NCBI GenBank assembly: GCA_963170055.1
Contig: CAUJGJ010000185.1
Span: 2,371,775 to 2,409,274 of the forward strand
Source of the DNA: Halisarca cf. caerulea
Lineage: Eukaryota > Porifera > Demospongiae > Chondrillida > Halisarcidae
DNA: 37,500 nucleotides
Direction of reading: 5' to 3'
Shown here piece after piece: positions 9,356 through 22,900 of this stretch. Within the stretch, counting starts at the first letter, position 1, and each line of letters begins with the position of its first letter. The notes below the pieces were generated by a model. The model saw nothing but the letters and a program-made list of their open reading frames with translations. It did not search any database and was not told the DNA's origin. The translations under genes and the position numbers were made by a program.

Positions 9356-12300
9356 CTACAAGCAATGTGACCAAACAATGCTATAATAATACTGGAGACA
9401 CATTAAAATATGTATACACATACACATGTATGTACGCATGTGTATACTGAATATAGCAGGGGAAAGTGGTTTATGCTTACCGTAGATGCGGATTATTTTA
9501 CGGGCTTAAAATTTTGCTAATATTGCATACTGAAGAACATTTGTAATCTAATTTTTGCAGTTGACACTGTACACATACAATACCTACACAGACAATGGCA
9601 GCAAATGACTCCTAAATGTTTGCGATCACAGCCTAACCTGCTAATTAGCAAAAATATTATCCTAGCAAAAAGTCAGCATCTACGGTATTGCTGCACACTA
9701 TTTCTATTTGGGGATTATGCACCTATGGCCTTACATGAAAACCTTGTGCAAATTTTACATCTAACTCAATTTTACATACACACATACGTATGTACGTACA
9801 AGTGTACCTCATAAAATCAATATTCATTTGTCTCAAAAAAGGGTTGTTACAGTAGTAGGGACACATACAGATATGGATGCACATACGAACGTATATACGT
9901 ACCTTTGTGGTTATGAATCTCAGGTGGGCTGAACAAGCCCGTACTCTGGACCACTGTGACAGGACTGGAGAAGGTTACAGATCTCTTGGACTTCGCTGAG
10001 GAAGATTTAGATTCAGCTGCTGGATGGGAATGGCTCTTAGCTTTGGTGAGCAACTTTGGACTCGGTGGGATTTTTAGCTTCGATTCTTGCTTTCTCTGTT
10101 CAGAATGACGAATGAATGCCTTCCTTTTCAAGAGAAATGCCTCCTGTAGGCTCATGGTACTCTTGGTCTCCCCCTCTTGCATGCTGCATCCCTCTCGGGA
10201 GCTTGAAGTAGTGGAATTCCCTTCATGCTCACTTGAGTTCTCGGGTTCTGGTCGTGCGTACTCAAGAGCTACAGCAACAGGGGTTACATTTAACTGCCCT
10301 ACTTGAGACACACGTGATCCAGAATCAACCGACACTGGTAGTATGGAACATTCTTCTGTCACATTCTGATGCCGTGTGTTAGGGACTTCTTCTTCAGCTG
10401 AAACACTTTTCAGTGAACTTATATCACTTGTCAACTCTTCACTGTATGTATTGTGATCTGGCAGGGCATCTGGTGAGGCGTGTGGAGTTACTGGTGTACT
10501 TTTGTATTGCTGCCCAGTTAGCAGTGACTGTATCACAGACGAGGGTGTGAGCATCGAAAGTGAAGACAGCGAAGATTGCTCTGAGGGAGACTGGTACAGT
10601 GTAGAGTCCACAAGGAGGGAGCCACCAATGTCAGTACTTTGAAGGTCACTGCTCAGAAAGGTAGAAGCAGTATTACTGGAAGAAAGGGAGTAAGGGTCCA
10701 TCGACAGCGATTTGTGGGGAGTAACTGTATCATCTTGATAAGCACTAGGAGGAAGGGACTGATATGGTTTATCACTAACTGCAGTTGCGAATGTAGTGAG
10801 AGGTGCTTGTAATGATGGGGATGAGACGTGGTAAGCTGCACTTGAAAATGAGTTTGAGGTATCAACAGGTATGAAGGCAAGTGGTGCTGGTGGCGTGGTG
10901 AGAATTTTGGGCAATTCTGATCTTTCTGGAGCAAAATGCACTAAACCAGGGCTGTAGACATTAGAAGTGGAACTGTTTTTATCCAAATAAGATGTATTTT
11001 CTGTTGGGTATAAAAGCTCAGTGGATGCAGGCATCGTGTTGGTGTTCACCATGGCAACATCTTCGTTTTCGGTGCTAACTGGTTGAGTGTCGGAGTGAGG
11101 TACATGGAGGGTTGTAGGCTGGGCAGTGTGAGTGGAAGTCTGTAGCAGTGGAGAAGGTACAGCAATGTGTGTGGTGCGAGGTGGAGCTGTTGGCCTATCA
11201 CTGTGGCTCAGTGGAACAACAGGCGGTGTCATCATAACTGAAGAGGAATCACTCGTGGAAAGGAGAGGAGAGTACAGGAGTGACGGAGAGTTCTGACATG
11301 AGGAGTTACTGTGGTCAATGCTGGAAGAATGGGAGAGCTCAGTAGTCATGGAAGGAGACACTGTTGGCTTGATAACAGCTGGACTGTCTACAGTCCTTGG
11401 GAGGTAGTTCATAGAGTAGTGGATAACAGAAGCAGGGTTGACATTTGGCACTTGACCTTGTACACTGAGACTGGTGTCAGGTGCAGGACCTGTAGTGTCG
11501 GGCATAGGAACATGTTCCATAAGTGGCAGATGGTGCACAGCTGGGTATGACGATGATGAGGATAGCTGAGCAAATGATGGTAAAATTGGACTCTTCATAG
11601 GTGGCATACTGGAGTACATGTTGGACTGGCTGTGTTCTGAGTGGGGGAAACCCCTTATGGAGGGCCTGTGGAATAGACTGTGGTCATCATGGACCTCCTG
11701 CAAACTACTCCAACTCTGAGTGCTACAACTGAACCGTGAAAATAGGGAGTAAACACAACAGCAGTAATATAGCAACCATACAGTACACATAATTTATGTA
11801 CGTATATAATTTATGTACGTATGTACAAACGTACGTACGTACATGAATTCATACAATGAAACCTTTACAATAAGGACACCATTGGGACCACAGTAAGCTG
11901 TCCTGTACAGTGAAACCTTTACAATAAGGACACCATTGGGACCACAGTAAGCTGTCCTGTACAGTGAAACCTTTATAATAAGGACACCATTGGGACCACA
12001 GTAAGCTGTCTTGTATAGTGAAACCTCTATAATAAGGACACCATTGGGACCACAGTAAGCTGTTCTGTTTATGGGCCTTCCCTATTTTGAGGATTCAAAT
12101 GTACACATGTCAATGCAGGGGATGTCAAATGGGGCAGAGCAATGGTGCCCCGCTTAAGGAGGTTTCTGCATTTTGGAGGTGTCCTTTAATATAAGTATGT
12201 ACGTACGTATGCACAACGTGTGAAATTTACTGAGTTGCATTCAGATTGCAGGCTACTATATGTACATACGTATGTACATACAGTGTATTACCAATAGTTA

Positions 12301-15300
12301 GAGTACACAAGGTGCATAGTGTTCACGTACGTACGTACATGGATGGTGAGGGAGTTAAGGTTGCATCAGACTCTGAATCTAGTGAGACACTGCAGGGGAG
12401 AGAGGTGAGTAGTAGCTCATATACATTAGTACTGGATAAATTCAGGGGCGTAGCAATAAGAAAAACAAGGAGATTTCTAAAAGCCATGATCATGAGCACA
12501 TGGTGTACAAAAATAGTGGTATCATGGACACTACGTGGATACTACGTATAATGTATCTATATACCTATAATATCAGTAATCAACATAATATGTACATGTA
12601 CGTATGTACATATATGCGTACACATGTACAATATACACGCATACACTCGCCTTTACTTACTGTAGCATGTTGTATCAACACTGTGGCCATACGTATATGC
12701 AGGGGAGCACCACATTAACATTTGTACTGGTACGTAGTTTGAAAACTAGAGTGTCAGACAAGCTAGTAACGACTAAAAAGAACACAAAGCATGCATGAAT
12801 GTAGTAGAACAGCATTTGACGTCATGTGTTCTCAGCAGAACCATGTGTGCAGGTGCATGCTAGGTGACAATTGGAGGAAAGTGTTAGGATTAATTACCGA
12901 GCGGTAGCGAGGTTAACTGATTCAGTCGCAGACGGGACTCCATTCGAGGTTGCCCACGCATTCGGCGGGTAAATTACCACCTTTAGGCCAATGAGCTAAA
13001 AACTTTGCACGCGAATTGCGACTCGACTTCACAGCTTTATCGCATGTTTACATCTAAAAGTAACTCGCCGAGAGGAATTCTTCACGTTAAGCTGTTGATT
13101 GCTTCGTTGGGCGATCTCGCTGATTGATAAAGGCAGAAAAACCTCCCTTTTTTGGTCAACACCAGGCAATGTCAGACTTCCACATTCGTTCCTTTTCCCC
13201 GTGTTCGAATACATAAAAAATGACACTCTTGAATTTATCGTAAGCGATTTTAGATTACTTTCGAACGAAAGGAAGGATATGTGATATTGTGATTCGGGCC
13301 ACTGAATAGCCACGCCATTGTGACGGCCATTTGCCAGCCCTGCCAACTGTGACTATATAGATTGTGTGTGCGGCCATGTTTCCGTACAAACGCCGAGTGC
13401 GGAGCAGGAAGGAGAGTGCATCCCTTTTGCCGCCATCGGCGCCTTCGTAAAGAAGGAATATGCTGGCACAGGTGTGGAAACAATAGGTGTTGAAATTTTA
13501 CAGGCATAATGCGGGAATATAATTGATGACAAATTTTATATTGGCATGCCCAATGCATATGCTGCAAGGGGTTCAGATAAGTGGCCAATAGCTCAACTAT
13601 TATATACTCTGAGTACTACTAGTGAGTGTATTTTGTCTAGTGAGTTTGTCAGGACAAGCAGTAGTGTTGAAATTCGTGTGAGTGCAGAACTAAAAAACTG
13701 ATTACGGTTTATACCAAAATTATGAAAATGTGTACTAACATGGTGACTAAGAGACAAATCGTCAACTGATCATGAGCTATCAATAGTCCAAACATTTAGC
13801 ATTGCAGAAAAAAAGGTATCACTGTTCAAAAAGCATGCATGATCCCTTTAAAATGTCTCATTCCTTCACACAGGACCGAAGGGGTTTGTCTGGCTACATG
13901 AGACTAGCTCACAACTACATTATAATTTTATGCAATCAATTATTTCATCCATATTCCCATTCCCATTCAATTTCAATGTCCTTTCCATTTAGCGAGGTTC
14001 TGAACTTTGTTCACGACTAGTTGTATGATTGATTAACATACTGGTGGCTTCAGATTAAAGGGATTTCTAATGAGGGGGTTTCCTGGTTGCCAGGAAACAA
14101 TGGCGCTACTCCCCTGAAATTATACATATGTCCGTGCATACATACATGCATATGTACATACGTACGTAGGTACGTACGTACGTATGTACGTATTGCATAT
14201 ACACATATTGTGCCTGCACAAGAAAAGTACAAGCATCATAATAATATGTACATGTACGTACATGTACGTACGTACGTATATGCATACACATGTACAATAT
14301 GCACATACACAATCGCTGTATGCATACTGCAACTTAGTGTGTACCAGAAAGCACAAACCAACCTGGACAACAGTGTGGACACAGACAGTGGAGTAGAGGG
14401 AGGTGTTCCGATGTCTTCCTCCTGTAAAGACTCATTGGTCAATGGCTTCCTAGTGACACATAACGTAATAGAACACATGATACGTAAATTGACAGCAAGG
14501 TCATATGTACGTATGTGCACATTATGTGCAACTTACATACGTACGTACATTTGTTGCTGTGAGTCTTGATGAATGTCAGCAGTGTTTGTACGGAGGGGCC
14601 CTTCATGAGCATCTGAGTTTACTTGCATCCATGTATCCTGTCTGCTGCAGATTTCAGCCAACAAAACTGACATTCCTGCATGGCAGTACAAACAGACATA
14701 CATACGTACATACGTATGTACATAATACTAGCAATGCATTAACGTACTGGCAAACGTGCCCAAGGCATTCTTGGAAAAGCAAGTGGTTAAAATGGTACAT
14801 TCATGTGCATACTTGTACATACTAATATTCATGTGCATACTTGTGCATACTGATATTACTGCATCCCCACAAAACCAAGCCTTCATAAACATCACACACT
14901 GCTCCACTTGGAAAAAAAGACAAAAATGTGCTGAAACCCGGGATCGAACCAGGGACCTTTAGATCTTCAGTCTAACGCTCTCCCGACTGAGCTATTTCAG
15001 CACACACAATGCACACAGTTCAATATGAGCTTATCAATCAATCAATGCTGACGTGGGTATGTACGTACATACGTATAAAGACAACAAAAGAAATACGTGC
15101 GTAAGTAAATGAGGAAAAGTGTATGCAATTAAAATTATTTGCAGTTTACACAGCCTCACTTACAGGCATACATACGTACGTACGTACATACGTACGTAGG
15201 AATGCACATATGCAAGGGTTTTATGTACACCCTCTAATGCTCGCAAACATCAAAAAGTGAAAAAAATACTGAGATTTTTTGCCCAATTTTTTAAGGCATA

Positions 15301-15766
15301 AAATCTTCCACAGATTGAGCCATGCACAAGCCCATGAAAATTTAGCTCAGACTCTTGTGCAATGATCAAAATGGCTGTCAATAGGAACAGTATTCATGGT
15401 GAAGCACTGCGGCGCCTTTGCTCTATTCTCTATGGTGTTAGTCCACAAACACAGAATGTTTTTAGAAAAAAGGGATGATTAAAAGGGAATCCATGCAAAT
15501 GGTGAAAATCTGTGATCCGCAAAAGTTTCATCCCAAGAATATTTGAGTGTGTATAGTAGTGATGAACATCAAGAATGATAATTTTCTTATGTTCCAGATT
15601 GTACATCAAAGTACATACATATATATGTACAAACGTACATACTGTATACACAAAAGGATGAGGCAAGTATGTACATACGTACGTATGTAGTGTAAGTAAC
15701 TACATGAATATGTACATACGTACGTATGTATTGCACATGCACATACACCCTCAACCATATACATCT

Positions 15767-15860
<94 letters not shown>

Positions 15861-18800
15861 ACGTACACATACGTACATACACATAATAAACTGCAAGTAT
15901 ATTTGTACAAAAAGAACTTGGCAGTTTCATTGTCTCCAGAGGGGGAGGGCATTATTGTAAAAACACGGGGTTTAAGCGGTTATATCCACGTACGTACATA
16001 CATGTATTACCTCTCTACAAAAACCAAGTCTTCACAAACATAACACACTCTTACGTATGTACATATGTACGTACGTACGTACGTATGTATGTATGTAAAT
16101 ACGTACGTGATACATAGCCACAAAGAAAAAAAATTAAAAAGTGCTGAAACCCGGGATCGAACCAGGGACCTTTAGATCTTCAGTCTAACGCTCTCCCCAC
16201 TGAGCTATTTCAGCACTCACACTCCTCATGGTTCACATAATGGTATATCAATAAACGCAGATGTACGGCTGTACTGTATGTAAGCACGTACACATGTATA
16301 AAGACAATAGATCTATGCAATATGTACATGAGGTACAGTGCACATAGTCAAAATTATTCATAGTTTACAGTAGATAGGCCTGCTTACAGGCATACATACG
16401 TACATACGCACAGTAAATACGTACGTACGTACATGTATACATGTGTATGTACATACGTACATGTATGTCCATGCACAAAGGTTTCATGTACACACTTTAA
16501 GGCTTATAAACACCAAAAAATGAATAAATGTGACATCTTTCTTTCTGTACATATGTACGTACATACGGTATGTACACGTGCGTAAGTACGTATGTACATA
16601 CATACATACTGTACGTATATACATACCTACGTACAGGCCTGGACAATATTTCAATATTAGAAGTCAATATCAATATCAATCCAAAACTGACAATACAATA
16701 ATTACAATTCTGAATAGTCAATATATCGATTAATCAATATATCAACTATCAGCATTTTCTAGAGCAAGCGCAGTGACCTCCATTTGCAGTACAACAATGG
16801 TTGGGTTAAAATGGGGAAGACTAACAGCAGAAGTCCAATATATGGCTAAGGTTTCCAATTGGCCTACATAGTACTATGATATTTTTAACCAACCCCTCAG
16901 TTCTGTCATAACCAGTTGAAGGATCAAAACTTGAATATTAATATTGGAGGATAGTATTGAGATACTGTATACCGACTAATACCGACTATCTGTCAACTAG
17001 TTAGTAACTACGTAGTTATTGTCAATACCATCCAGGGCTACATACGTACGTACATATGTACGTATGCATGTGTCCAGGAAATATGTACATGATATCACTA
17101 ATACTACATACGTACAGTACATACGTACGTATGTATATCAACAGTGCATCTTGTGCACAAGTACGTACATTACATATAAACCGTCTACTGTATGCACGTA
17201 CTGTAGATACGTATGTATACACGTACATAAATGCATGGTCATTACTCACACAAGACAGTCAAGAACTCACTGTGAGCAGCAGAATCCAACTCATTCTCCA
17301 CAGTACTCGGCTGTGCAGGAAGACCCTGCATCTGGGAAGATTCTGACTGGCTGTCTTTGCTGTGGTGTACCAGCTCTCCTTCAGGAGTGAGATGTTGTGG
17401 GTTGTTTACGTCTGTGAAAAGACCACCTTGGTTATCTCTATGCCGTGGACTACTTCTCCGACGGAAAGTATGCAGTGGACTGCTGTCACAATCACTTGTA
17501 TGCAGTGAACTGCTTTCATGCTCACTCGTGTGCAGTGCATTCTTCCTCTGGTCATCTACAAGTGAGGTTCCATGTTCCTGGAGATCTTCCTGAGAAGGGT
17601 GATAACCCTCATGGTCTGTGACTGATGGGCCATTACTCTGACCATCTACAACTGCCACGAGAGGTGGTTGCTCGCCACAACCCTCCCTGCTGTCCTCACA
17701 CAGAGTGGTATTGTTGATGCTGTTGTCATGGAGCGACTGTTCAGACGATGTGCATGTGTAACTGGTATCCACTGAGCTAATGATGGAGGTGATGTGAGTG
17801 TGAGCATTGGGAGTAGAACATGCGGAGTCATTCAAATTCTGCCTACCATCCTCTACAACATCTGTAGTTGGTAGACGAGGAGGGATTGCGACACGTGTTT
17901 GCTGCTGAGTACCGTTCTGCTGAATAGAATCTTCATTGGTCTCTTCTTCACTGTCACTAGACCGGACCACTTCAGTGGCAGTTTGCACACTATCAACTTC
18001 ACCAATGGACAGTGGTGGGACTCCTCTAGGTGAACCTTGGCTGCTCTTGTCAGCAGTACTCTCTGTTGCAACAGACGATGGTGATTCTGTGAAGTGACTG
18101 TCCATGTCACCAATGGACAAGGTTTCAGGTTGAACTTGTTGAGCTTGCACTGGAAGGGAGGGGCTAGTAGATGGGGAGGTGGAGGTGACAGATACATCCT
18201 TGCTGAGGGAGGAGTTCGTGGACGATTCTTCATCTTGTGTCACACTTGCGACATCTGATTCCTCCTCAGATGTCACATCTTCCACAACAGTTCTTGTCAA
18301 CACAGAGGAACCATCAGTGAAATCCATTGCATATTGGGGACCTACAAATATGTACGTACGTATGTACGTACATTATGTGTACATACGTACGCACACACGT
18401 AAATAATCAAACATTCGTAATACTCATCATACGTACGTACATACGTACATACATATGTACGTACGTACGTACGTATAGTACATGTTTTTTACAGGACACC
18501 TTCGAAACGCAGCCACCTCCTTTAACAGGACACTGGCGTTTTGGCCACTTGACATTTCTGACATTGACAACTGTACGTACCTACATACGTAATTATAAAT
18601 CCTCCAAAATAAAGGAAACTCCATACACAGGACAGGTTACTGTGGTCCCAATGGTGTCCTTATTATAGAGGTCACACTGTACAGGACAGCTTATTGTAGT
18701 CCCAAAGGTGTCCTTATTATAGAGGTTTCACCGTCTGTACATACACATGTACGTACATACGTAGTAATGTTGTGCGATTAAATTGATTATTAGATTAATT

Positions 18801-19850
18801 GATCTGTGACAGGTTGTAATCGCTGCAATCGATTGCCATGAGAAATTGACAATTACTTGAACAAATTGCAAAAACAGCACAGGTCGTGGATAAAAATATA
18901 GAGAAACTGACACTGAGCATGTGCAGTTAGATAGTGCTGAGATTGAGTGTGGAAAATGGCTGAAGAACCTGAGGACCTGCTAGCAACAGCCAATTAAAAG
19001 CCTCCCAAGAACAACACCAGTGACATTATAGAGAACACCTCTAGACATGGAAAATGCATTCATCTTTTTCAATATATCTTAATTTGATACTGCATTTTGT
19101 AGGATTTTAGCTTTTCTTTTTACTTTGATCACTACAGCTTTTGGGCTGATTAATCGAAACATCGTGATTACTTTCAATGTTGATTAGTAGTAATCGGCAA
19201 TGCTGATTTTTTCAATAATTGCACAACACTAGTACGTAGGATAATATACAAATATGATTGTATATACATACGTACATACATACGTATGTTTGTACATACG
19301 TACATACCTGATCTCTTGACAAATGGTCGTTCAAAAGCCCTTTCCATTTCCCTTTGTTTCTCTTTTTTAATATCGATCTGTCTTTGGGCAGGCTGGAATA
19401 GATTTTGCTGAGGAAAAAACATGTGCACACAATTAAAAAGAGAAAATTCAAGTGTTCAAGTCTAAGTTGCTGCACACAAGTACGTACATGTACATTCGTA
19501 CATACATGCATATATTTGTACATACGTAAGTACGTACGTATCTACTCAACCAGTTTGCACATAGTGTACATTCACATGCAAAATTACAGTTACACTCATC
19601 TACAAAAGCACAACAAACACAAATGTACATACGTACGTATGTACGTAGATACATATAATGGAATATTTAGAAACAATTATAAAGTAACACAGAAATGCAA
19701 TACTTACTGGTAATTCTGTCACAATCTGCTGTCGGGATGATCGGTACTGCCTCTCCAGCTGTTCCAGCTCTTTAAGCCCTTCCTTGTGCGCCTGTGGAGG
19801 CCAACCATGAGTTCCGTTGAGCACATGATTTTATAGCACCTTTAGTGTAT

Positions 19851-19912
<62 letters not shown>

Positions 19913-22900
19913 CTGTACATGCAAATACAGTACGCATATCATATTATGTGTATAACATTTTAACCACACCTTTTCCATTCTGATCTGAGCCAAAGCATGT
20001 CTGTGTCTCACTAAAGCCTTTTCTTCTTGCTCTTGTCGTCGCATGTTCACTTCCTAGCAATACGTACATACGTATGTACATACTGTACATCCAACCAGAA
20101 TGTCACAGCATAGAGTATACCACAACCATTCACTTATCTCCTATCCCTTTACACCCACACACCCACACCCACACCCACACAGTGTGTACAATTACAAGTT
20201 ACTACGTATTCACATGTACGTACGTACGTACATACGTATGTAGGAATGTCAATAGTAACCAGATTTACATACGGTATAGAACGAAAAAAAGTTTACGTGA
20301 AGTAAAGTGATCACGACGTAGGAGCTTCGTAATCACGACGTACGAGCTCCGTGATCACGACGTAGGAGCTCAGTGATCACGCCGTGATAGATACGTGATT
20401 ACGCTTTAGAAGAAAACGGTATTACGCTAAGAGGCTACAGGTGATCTTACCAACGACGTTTTCTAGCTTTAGGACTTCTACTCTAGCCAAACGTGGATGT
20501 CACATCGTCTTCGTCTTCCTCGAGTTGGACAAAGAAATTTTGCACTTGATCACCTGATTATATTAAACAATGAATCGATAGTTTTTATTCAAAAGGATTG
20601 ACATCGTCTTCAATGTAAACAAGCAGGCACATTTTACCTGCCGCGAAGCAAGGAAATAGTCTATACGCCAGATCGCGCTCTCCTGGAAATGGGTAGACTA
20701 GTGCGCAGAAATATCCGGAAAATATACTGAAAATAACATGGCTGCTCGCTTCATGCTGTTCTACATGATCCGCAGAATGATGCTCCTAACTGTAGGGTGC
20801 ACGCGTTCGAGAAGAGTACTACTTAATAATCGTTCATATTGTTAAATTACTGTTTCTGGATTCTTTCGCTTCAAATTGACCCCGTACTCTGGAGAAACGG
20901 TGCAGTGCGCGATTGTCCTTGTATCATTTTCGTATCGTGTGGATTCACATCGACATCAAAGTAAGGTTTAATCGCCTTCAGTGCAGTTTCTTGTGGTGTA
21001 GAGCAACTGGATCACGGTCCTGAGCTTCTGTGATCACGACGCGAATTTTCGTGATCACGGCGTACCTGCTCTGTGATCACGGCGTACCAGCTCCGTGATC
21101 ACCGCGTATCAGCTCCGCGATCACGGCGTAAGATAAACGTAATAAAAACTCTTCACGTTAACTTTTTTTTGTTCTATACCGTACATACGTACGTACGTAC
21201 ACGTACCTCCTTTGTTTGAAGTGATTTTTCAGCTGCTTCTTTGGCAAAGTCCTTTCCACTTGGCTATGCAATGCAAGCAAACAATGTACAGACTACGTAC
21301 ATACATGTACATACATACGCATGAATGTATACACAGGTGCCAGTTGGGCACTATAAACAAGTACAGTGACATTTCTGTATCCGACCATTTGAGGTACAGT
21401 CACCATATCCACATACATACGTACATACGTACATACGTAGGTATGCTAGGAGACATTCTGTAATCTGACATTTTTCAAACCACATTGAGTGTTGGACTAG
21501 AGAGGTTTCACTAGTATGTACGTACGTAGTACATACAAATGCAAACATGTGAACAACTGGTACGTACGTACATGTTTTCACAGTATGCAGTATAACTCAC
21601 TCCGACATTATTGACACATACGTACGTACATACGTATGTACGTACATACATACTTATGATACATGCAATACAGTTACATACAGTAGAACCTCGTTAGTAA
21701 GAACACTGTTAATAAGTAATACCTGGTTAGGAAGTTCAAGGATATGATACCCCAGCTTATAACCCATCTACTAATCTATGTATATGGTTAGCAAGTACTA
21801 CTGATAGTGAGTAGCAATTTGGAGGGTCCCCAGGTGTACTCACTAACGAGATTTGACTGTACATACGTACATATGTACATCTGGTTTATCTGACATTCAG
21901 TATCTCATGAAACCACATAATCCAACCTTCTGTTTTGGATCTACGTATCGCTAAGTTGTACTACAGTATACAATTTTACCAGATGAACCCAACACCACAT
22001 TCATAGGGAGCAGATGTTGTCAGAAGAGCCAGGTCCCACTGTATGTATGTATGTATACATTCCCATAGTTCATTGTCAGGTGACAACTTACTCCATGCAG
22101 ATCATTGTAGTGCGGTCGCTTGATGACTGTTTGCATTGGAAGACTGTAATGAGTACAGGCAAAGCTTTCTGCTCCTCTCACTATCACGCGATGCTCTATA
22201 AATAGTAACAAAAAGTTTAGACCCATGAATATTTAAAACAAAAAGTTCTATGATCAAGTGGGTCCACAGGTGTGCATGTATGCATGTACGTACGTATCTT
22301 AGAAGCACTACAGATACTTATGGTTACATACTACATACAAGTACTTATGTATGCATGCACATAAGCATATGCATGTGTACATACATACGTACGTACCTTT
22401 CACTTCCTGCAAATGCTACAGAATAAAAGAAATGGAAAGATGACACGTTCGTACATACATACACAAATCAATCTGTGTAATACAATGACAGCAGCTGTGT
22501 GGACATGCAAACACATTCACACCTGAACAGTATACGTATGTATGTACGTGCATGGGGCTACATACAGTATATGTATATATGATGCGTACACTACACACCA
22601 TTTCATATTCGTAATGCGTGCACAACTGCATGGATGTAAGTAACACACCTTTAAACATGTACCCTAGCAAGCACATGCACATGGGCACAACATGTACACA
22701 TCGCCATGAACCTACGTACCATGTCAATCTCCTGCTTGGGAGGAGGAAGAGAGGATACATGCTTAGCTCGGGCTCTCTCCATATCGAGTGCTCTTTCCCT
22801 AACAAAGTCAAGCAAACAAGGTCATGTTAATGCATATAAATCCATAGTTACAGACACACTTGGAGAAAAATTACCACTACACTTTGCATATACAGTACAA

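Larger units (their letters stand above)
14858..16525. repeat. segmental duplication carrying the two tRNA-Phe genes
   Basis: About 14858-15285 and 16005-16525 align beyond the tRNAs. Shared marks are CACAAAACCAAGCCTTCA / CAAAAACCAAGTCTTCACA upstream, ATAAAGACAA, CAAAATTATT..AGTTTACA, CTTACAGGCATACATACG and TTTCATGTACAC...AAACA(C/T)CAAAAA downstream. The offset is about 1.2 kb. Sequence outside the tRNA genes has diverged visibly. Confidence 0.8.

Noticed and set aside
12339..12551. Plus-strand frame starting MDGEGVKVASDSESSE
   Set aside because: The same bases form a minus-strand exon with a strong acceptor and matching phases on both sides; the plus frame is its shadow.
13029..13588. Overlapping minus-strand frames in the CpG-richer block
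   Set aside because: No recognisable motif, and including them would break the phase between CEP295-like exons 15 and 16, which already join correctly.
14078..14098. Palindrome GTTTCCTGG-TTG-CCAGGAAAC considered as an RFX X-box in a centriole gene
   Set aside because: It lacks the YAAC half-site of the consensus and lies deep in an intron; kept only as a hairpin.
20307..21132. Repeated GTGATCACG units considered as a regulatory operator cluster
   Set aside because: They are confined to the inner flanks of a terminal-inverted-repeat element, which explains them better as subterminal transposase sites.
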